The notes beneath the pieces were generated by a model. That model saw only the letters and a program-made list of their open reading frames with translations, was not told the origin of the DNA and did no database searches. From Bacteroidota bacterium (GTDB lineage: Bacteria > Bacteroidota > Bacteroidia > Flavobacteriales > Flavobacteriaceae), in contig JAFDZC010000005.1 in the NCBI GenBank assembly GCA_018267095.1, forward strand, positions 1 through 64,000: a stretch of DNA of 64,000 nt, in the 5' to 3' direction. Below, one piece after another: positions 59,884 to 64,000 of the stretch; the first letter of the stretch is position 1; every line of letters starts with the position of its first letter. The translations under genes were made by a program, and so were the position numbers.

Positions 59884-60825
59884 ATGACCATTACCCAACT
59901 TCAATATGTTCTGGCTGTAGCCGAACACCGAAATTTTACCTTAGCCGCTGAGAAATGTTTTGTAACCCAGCCAACGCTGAGCATGCAAATTCAAAAGGTG
60001 GAGGAAGAACTCAATATCCTCATTTTTGATCGCAGTAAAAAACCGATTCAACTAACTGAAATTGGTCAGAAAATAGTAAGTCAGGCCAAAAATATTGTCA
60101 ATGAAGCCAACCGAATGCAAGACATTGTGGAACAACAAAAAGGCTTTATTGGCGGTGAATTTAGATTGGGAATTATTCCGACGATTATGCCTACTCTATT
60201 GCCGATGTTCCTCAATACGTTCATTAAAAAATACCCAAAAGTAAAGTTGATCATTGAAGAGCTCAACACCGAAGAAATTATTACAAAGCTCAAAAATGGC
60301 CATTTAGATGCTGCCATTGCTGCCACGCCATTGATTGAAGAAAAAATCAAAGAAGTCGTTTTGTATTATGAACCTTTTATGGCTTATGTGCCGACTTCGC
60401 ATCAGCATTATCAAAAGACCGAATTGGAAGTAGCCGATTTAAATTTGGATGAGATTTTATTGTTGCAAGACGGGCATTGCTTTAGAGATGGTATTTTGAA
60501 TTTGTGCAAAAGCGCCAACCGAAATGAACACAGTCATTTTCAGCTGGAAAGTGGCAGTTTTGAAACGCTTGTAAAACTAGCTGACGAAGGTTTGGGGATT
60601 ACTTTATTACCCTATTTACACACTTTGGATATAGCCGAAAAAGACCGAAACAAACTCAAACACTTTACTGAACCCAAACCAGCGCGCGAGGTGAGTTTGA
60701 TTTACCCGAAAACAGAGTTGAAAATACAAATTATTGATGCTTTGCGTTCGACAATTGCCGGTGTAGTTAAAGGCGCGATAGTTTTTCAGAATGTTGAAAT
60801 TATCAGCCCGGTAACAAAAAAATAG
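59884..60825 (+). CDS. oxyR: OxyR-type LysR transcription regulator
   Basis: A 313-residue LysR-type regulator, from the ATG at 59884 (MTITQLQYVLAV); upstream starts are non-ATG. The N-terminal helix-turn-helix is 'NFTLAAEKCFVTQPTLSMQIQKVEEEL' in part (about 18-44). The redox-active cysteine pair of OxyR is present in 'QDGHCFRDGILNLCKSAN' (about 197-214), with spacing of nine residues as between Cys199 and Cys208 in E. coli OxyR. This supports peroxide sensing by disulfide formation. Targets such as katG, ahpC or dps are not in this window. It is divergent from the small secreted protein and the carrier operon. Confidence 0.93.
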   Translation: MTITQLQYVLAVAEHRNFTLAAEKCFVTQPTLSMQIQKVEEELNILIFDRSKKPIQLTEIGQKIVSQAKNIVNEANRMQDIVEQQKGFIGGEFRLGIIPTIMPTLLPMFLNTFIKKYPKVKLIIEELNTEEIITKLKNGHLDAAIAATPLIEEKIKEVVLYYEPFMAYVPTSHQHYQKTELEVADLNLDEILLLQDGHCFRDGILNLCKSANRNEHSHFQLESGSFETLVKLADEGLGITLLPYLHTLDIAEKDRNKLKHFTEPKPAREVSLIYPKTELKIQIIDALRSTIAGVVKGAIVFQNVEIISPVTKK

Positions 60826-60848
60826 GGAGCCTCTCAGCTCCCTCTTAA
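60825..60848 (+). terminator. Probable terminator after oxyR
   Basis: GGGAGC/GCTCCC (60825-60830 and 60837-60842) with a 6-nt loop begins in the oxyR stop codon and is followed by only a short CTCTT run. It also lies past the convergent small gene ending at 60858. Confidence 0.55.
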
Positions 60849-60857
60849 TATGAATAA

Positions 60858-61052
60858 TCAATTGACAATACTTATAAACTGCCTCAGTTCAGGCTTTTCG
60901 GTTGTGTAGTTTTGTAACCATTTCCTTAATTGCTCTAATTCATAAGGCAATAAGTTTTTCAACGCTTTTCGTAATTCTTTACAAAAAAGCACTGGGTCGA
61001 AGCTCACTCGCTCGAGCACCGATTTCGTGTAGTCGTAAATCATTCTAGGCAT
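60858..61052 (-). CDS. Small conserved protein, paralogue A
   Basis: A 64-residue protein with the core 'TKSVLERVSFDPVLFCKEL' (about 9-27), 'LLPYELEQLRKWL' (about 34-46) and 'EKPELRQF' (about 52-59). It has no signal peptide or membrane helix and is predicted to be helical. Its neighbour at 61195-61392 matches it at about two thirds of positions. Similar short proteins recur in Bacteroidota genomes as hypothetical proteins. Function unknown. Confidence 0.75.
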   Translation of the reverse strand: MPRMIYDYTKSVLERVSFDPVLFCKELRKALKNLLPYELEQLRKWLQNYTTEKPELRQFISIVN

Positions 61053-61194
61053 AATGGTAAGATTTAGGGGTTTATCTTGGCAGTAAATTTAAAGTAAAAA
61101 AAGTTTACCGACAAAATTATTAAACGATTAAACGCGTTAAAAATCGATGAAATACACTTTTTTTGTTAATAAAAATGTAAATTCTTACAATTTA

Positions 61195-61392
61195 TTATTT
61201 ATTAATGTAAATCAAACATTGCCTTAGTTCAGGTTTTTCAGAAGTGTATTGAAGGAGCCATTCAGTGAGTTGTTCTATTTCATACGGAAGTAAAACTCTG
61301 AGTGCTTTTTCTAGTTCTTTGCAGAACAACAGCGGATCAAAGCTTACATGTTCCAAGATACTTTTAGTAAAAACAAACATGTCGCGTTTCAT
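61195..61392 (-). CDS. Small conserved protein, paralogue B
   Basis: A 65-residue protein from the ATG at 61392. The core 'TKSILEHVSFDPLLFCKEL' (about 8-26), 'LLPYEIEQLTEWL' (about 33-45) and 'EKPELRQCL' (about 51-59) mirrors paralogue A. The two are separated by 142 nt, so each may have its own promoter. The conserved 'VSFDP.LFCKEL' with an invariant Cys is the most notable motif. Function unknown; a product of tandem duplication is the simplest account. Confidence 0.75.
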   Translation of the reverse strand: MKRDMFVFTKSILEHVSFDPLLFCKELEKALRVLLPYEIEQLTEWLLQYTSEKPELRQCLIYINK

Positions 61393-61476
61393 AATCTGAA
61401 GTTTTGATGATTGAAAATAAAAATACAATCAAAAGCTTATCGCTTCATTTAAAGAAACGTTAATTGGCAAAAAATA

Positions 61477-62136
61477 TTATGAAGCTTTGATGGCTCTGAA
61501 CATCTCGCGTTTACCGGGCGGTCCGGGCAATTTTGAAACCGTAAATCCAGAGGCTATCATGTTCTTTTTAATAATGCTACGCGCAGCATAAGTCACCAAA
61601 ATTCCTCCGGGCTTTAAAGCGCGAAACATGATTTTAAAAATCTCTTCTGACCACAATTCAGGTTGCACTCGATAGCCAAAAGCGTCAAAGTAAATTAAAT
61701 CAAAAACAGCTTCATCACTGATTTCTGAAAAAAATTGTTGGCGCTTGGTAAGATTAAAATCATCTGTAATGGAATGTGATTCATTCCAAGAGCATTGATG
61801 CATTTGCGCAAAAACAGCATCATCTATTTTCAATTCTGACGCATAGTTCATAGCCAAAACTTCTGATTCATGAATCGGATAGGCTTCAATCCCAACGTAA
61901 TTTACAGTCAAACTATAATTTGGCGCTACTTTATAAGTAATCAGCGCATTGAGCCCGGTACCGAAGCCAATTTCTAAAATATCAACCGATTGATCTGCAA
62001 ACAACGCCAATCCGTTTTTAATAAAAACATGTTGCGCTTCTTGAATAGCTCCGTGTTTTGAATGATAATGCTCATCCCAGTCCGGCAATCGTATCGTAGT
62101 CGAACCATCGGCTGTTGTGATGATCTCTCTTTGCAT
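61477..62136 (-). CDS. mnmD: tRNA (mnm5s2U34)-methyltransferase MnmD
   Basis: A 219-residue SAM-dependent methyltransferase of the MnmD/DUF752 family. Motif I is 'LEIGFGTGLNALITYKV' (about 50-66), and 'FDLIYFDAFGYRVQPELWSEEIF' in part (about 142-164) is the family signature. MnmD makes the last methyl transfer in 5-methylaminomethyl-2-thiouridine at the wobble base of certain tRNAs. In E. coli this domain is fused with MnmC1; here it is alone, as in many bacteria. It lies 3 nt after the cytochrome-like lipoprotein gene and shares its transcript. Confidence 0.9.
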   Translation of the reverse strand: MQREIITTADGSTTIRLPDWDEHYHSKHGAIQEAQHVFIKNGLALFADQSVDILEIGFGTGLNALITYKVAPNYSLTVNYVGIEAYPIHESEVLAMNYASELKIDDAVFAQMHQCSWNESHSITDDFNLTKRQQFFSEISDEAVFDLIYFDAFGYRVQPELWSEEIFKIMFRALKPGGILVTYAARSIIKKNMIASGFTVSKLPGPPGKREMFRAIKAS

Positions 62137-62139
62137 TCT

Positions 62140-62577
62140 TTAGGGAATGTATAACTTTTTGATGCGCTCGATTGGGCCGGTACATTTGGCTTCGTGGCAA
62201 TGAATGCAGGCGTCAACTCCGGCGTTGAAGTGCTTTTTGGCTTGAGCCGAATCATCGTAAATCAAATGTTGCGCGATTAAATATGCATCGGCTTGTTCTT
62301 GAAAAAAATCATCGTTTTCAGCAGGGTCGGTCATTTGCGCTTTGTGGATTTTATTGAAATGCTCCGGAAATTTCCCAACCGTTTCACCCGTCATAATTCG
62401 GCTTTTCAATCGCATATTATCGGCAAACATTTGCTCCATGAGCAAAGACATTTCAGACATTTGATACATCTTGAATTTGCTTTCTTTCTTATGCTGAATC
62501 GGGCAAGATTTTTCTTCGGCCTTTTTTTGACAAGACATCAAAACAATCAAAGCCAATAAACTCAAAAACTGTTTCAT
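62140..62577 (-). CDS. Single-heme c-type lipoprotein (cytochrome c'-like)
   Basis: A 145-residue protein. The lipobox 'LIVLMSCQKK' (Cys about 16) marks a lipoprotein. A single CxxCH heme site, 'CIHCH' (about 124-128), lies near the C-terminus, as in cytochrome c' and c556, where it ends a four-helix bundle. Met-rich helices before it ('MYQMSEMSLLMEQMFADNMRLKSRIM' in part, about 37-62) fit that fold. It may carry electrons or bind small molecules such as NO at the envelope. It overlaps the DUF4920 gene by 1 nt and is followed 3 nt later by mnmD. Confidence 0.75.
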   Translation of the reverse strand: MKQFLSLLALIVLMSCQKKAEEKSCPIQHKKESKFKMYQMSEMSLLMEQMFADNMRLKSRIMTGETVGKFPEHFNKIHKAQMTDPAENDDFFQEQADAYLIAQHLIYDDSAQAKKHFNAGVDACIHCHEAKCTGPIERIKKLYIP

Positions 62578-63065
62578 TATTCTTTGATTAAAACACCGTC
62601 AGCAATAAAGCCGAATGATTTTTCAGGCTGGGTAATACTGTCAATTGACGCTTGAGATTTTCCGGCATCTTTTGCATAATGCTTGAGTTCATCAACACTG
62701 ACAACGCTTAAGAATGCTTTTCCGTTCACCACCACTTCACTGCCTTTTGAATTGAGCGGCATGAAAAATCCGTAATCTTTGAACTTGACAAACGTTTCTT
62801 GGTCTTTGCCTAAATCAACATTCATCCAACACCCTTTTTTCTGACAAACATCGTTGATAGTTGAAGTAAACTTTACAGAAACCGTATCGCCTTCTTTTAA
62901 AGTTTCGTATTTGGCTAAAAGCGCTTCTTTGGTAATGGCTGCGTCTGGCTTTATACTATCGCCAAAAGAAGCATATTTTGCTTCGGATTTTACAGGTTCA
63001 ACATTTTTCTTTTGACAAGCTAAAGCTAATGTAAATGCAGCTAGAATAAGTATATTTTTTTTCAT
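62577..63065 (-). CDS. DUF4920 lipoprotein
   Basis: A 162-residue protein from the ATG at 63065. The N-terminus 'KNILILAAFTLALACQKKN' has a lipobox (LALAC). The core 'KYASFGDSIKPDAAITKEALLAKY' in part (about 30-53), 'DVCQKKGCWMNVDLG' (about 74-88) with two Cys, and 'KSFGFIADGVLIKE' at the end match DUF4920. The 'CQKKGCWM' Cys pair could bind a metal. Function unknown. It starts the three-gene run with the heme lipoprotein and mnmD, with a promoter directly upstream. Confidence 0.85.
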   Translation of the reverse strand: MKKNILILAAFTLALACQKKNVEPVKSEAKYASFGDSIKPDAAITKEALLAKYETLKEGDTVSVKFTSTINDVCQKKGCWMNVDLGKDQETFVKFKDYGFFMPLNSKGSEVVVNGKAFLSVVSVDELKHYAKDAGKSQASIDSITQPEKSFGFIADGVLIKE

Positions 63066-63085
63066 GGTACATGATTTTATGTTGC

Positions 63086-63119
63086 CAAAAGTAAGTGGTT
63101 CATGGCTAATAATTGGCAA
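63086..63119 (-). promoter_or_regulatory. Promoter of the DUF4920 operon
   Basis: Minus-strand TTG (63119-63117), 23 nt, TACTTTTG (63093-63086), 20 nt before the ATG. It fits the Bacteroidota promoter form at the upper end of the spacer range. Confidence 0.5.
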
Positions 63120-63351
63120 GAAAACTTAATTTTTTTGATATTGAAAAAAGAAAACTCAAAGAAAATCTCAACAAAGTAACGATTCTTAAAAAAGTCATAT
63201 TTTGTTAAATGTTTTGAGCTAATTAGTAATGCAATTTTATTATTTTAGCCGAAATTAAAATTTAAAGGTTTAACCATCTATAGTTTAGCTTTTAAATTAT
63301 TGTTTTACAACACTTTATAACTTAAAAGCAACATTACTAAACAACCTTTAA

Positions 63352-64000
63352 ATGCGTGATATTTCCAACAACGAAATCGATATCGTAACCGTTTCTAGCT
63401 CAAAAATTGATTCGGTTGATTTTGAAAACCTCTCTTTCGGAAGCATTTTTACCGATCATATGTTTGTTTGCGATTTTCGTGAAGGACAATGGCAAAAACC
63501 ACAAATCAAACCCTACGAGCCTTTTATGATTGATCCTTCGGCTAAGGTTTTCCATTACGGGCAAGCCATTTTTGAAGGCATGAAAGCTTATCGCGATGAG
63601 CACGATGATGTTTGGTTGTTCCGACCGGATCAAAACATTCATCGATTGAATAAATCGGCTGTGCGTATGGCCATGCCCGAAATTCCGGAAGAAATCTTTA
63701 TGGCTGGGCTTCAAAAGCTGATTCATCTCGAGAAGAATTGGGTTAAAAAAGGTTTAGGAAATAGTTTATACATCCGACCGTTTATGATTGCCATTGGAAG
63801 CGGTGTGATTGCCGCTCCATCAACACAATATCGTTTCATGATTATTCTATCGCCGGCTAAATCGTATTATTCCGGCGAAGTAAAAGTGCTCATTGCCGAT
63901 CATTACAGTCGGGCCGCCAACGGAGGAATCGGAGCTGCCAAAGCTGCCGGAAACTATTCTGCGCAATTTTATCCGACCAAATTGGCCAACGAAAAAGGTT
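63352..64000 (+). CDS. ilvE: Branched-chain amino acid aminotransferase (5' part)
   Basis: The frame opens at the ATG 63352 and runs off the window (216 codons, no stop). The reading begins 'MRDISNNEIDIVTVSSS' and contains 'KVFHYGQAIFEGMKAYR' (about 64-80), 'YIRPFMIAIGSGV' (about 139-151) and the PLP-lysine segment 'GGIGAAKAAGNYSA' (about 188-201), with the Lys at about 194. These are diagnostic of group II branched-chain aminotransferases, which convert Leu, Ile and Val to 2-oxo acids. It is divergent from the DUF4920 operon, over a 286-nt gap with no gene. Confidence 0.93.
   Translation, partial: MRDISNNEIDIVTVSSSKIDSVDFENLSFGSIFTDHMFVCDFREGQWQKPQIKPYEPFMIDPSAKVFHYGQAIFEGMKAYRDEHDDVWLFRPDQNIHRLNKSAVRMAMPEIPEEIFMAGLQKLIHLEKNWVKKGLGNSLYIRPFMIAIGSGVIAAPSTQYRFMIILSPAKSYYSGEVKVLIADHYSRAANGGIGAAKAAGNYSAQFYPTKLANEKG

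Noticed and set aside
63400-63726. 108-codon minus-strand frame opposite ilvE
   Set aside because: It is antisense to a secure branched-chain aminotransferase.

Overview
The window looks like a stretch of chromosome from a Flavobacterium-type member of the Bacteroidota. The evidence is a fused SecDF, Bacteroidota-style promoters (TTG, about 20 nt, TAnnTTTG), a type IX secretion C-terminal signal on a metallopeptidase, a large Ig-like repeat surface protein, SG(N)C-type lipoproteins, a bacillithiol gene (bshB1), and families largely confined to this phylum (DUF3667, DUF4920, a LETM1-related protein). I see no phage, transposon, CRISPR array or integron. The window is mostly ordinary core chromosome with several poorly described gene sets. 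Both ends are cut inside genes: a surface protein at the left and ilvE at the right.

Layout. 1-1967 (-): N-terminal part of a secreted repeat protein. 2163-6434 (+): folE, cysS, yidD, lgt and a methyltransferase. 6435-6741: repeat-rich non-coding DNA. 6742-16526 (-): secDF, mdh, gyrB, a dipeptide epimerase, asnB and a GreA/B-like protein. 16544-21402 (-): an outer-membrane barrel protein and a 1000-residue TPR protein. 21571-27683: a glycosyltransferase cluster with an FtsE-like ATPase inside it. 27836-31986: a DUF892 ferritin-like protein, a DUF1801 protein, and DUF3667 followed by an M28 peptidase and an alpha/beta hydrolase. 32029-32103 (-): tRNA-His, the only RNA gene seen. 32164-34382 (-): bshB1, an isochorismate synthase and a hotdog thioesterase. 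34522-42332 (+): a beta-helix lipoprotein, purL and an M14 carboxypeptidase. 42333-44868 (-): a phosphatase and an LtaS-like sulfatase. 45008-53283 (+): an acyl-CoA ligase, a membrane protein and a MarR-led beta-oxidation operon. 53376-56354 (+): a small-domain protein, sodC, a YdeI-like protein and the LETM1-related protein. 56383-59734 (-): two beta-carbonic anhydrases, a SulP transporter and a small secreted protein. 59884-60825 (+): oxyR. 60858-63065 (-): two small paralogues, mnmD, a cytochrome c'-like lipoprotein and a DUF4920 protein. 63352-64000 (+): ilvE, cut by the window end.

How genes work together. The MarR regulator, FadN-like dehydrogenase/hydratase, thiolase and acyl-CoA dehydrogenase make a full beta-oxidation cycle, supplied by the upstream acyl-CoA ligase. 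The SulP carrier and two carbonic anhydrases look like a bicarbonate/CO2 handling set. The thioesterase and isochorismate synthase overlap by 4 nt, which fits menaquinone synthesis. The TPR protein, barrel protein and GreA-like protein look like one operon of unknown role at the outer membrane. The phosphatase and the sulfatase are probably one transcript acting at the cell envelope.

The strongest candidates for something undescribed are the TPR/barrel pair, the two 64-65 residue paralogues at 60858-61392, the envelope phosphatase/sulfatase pair, and a hairpin repeat found in the same orientation just downstream of genes at 2850-2916 and 10922-10994, with a possible remnant at 6441. All functional calls rest on reading the sequence and on knowledge of the families; no search was run.
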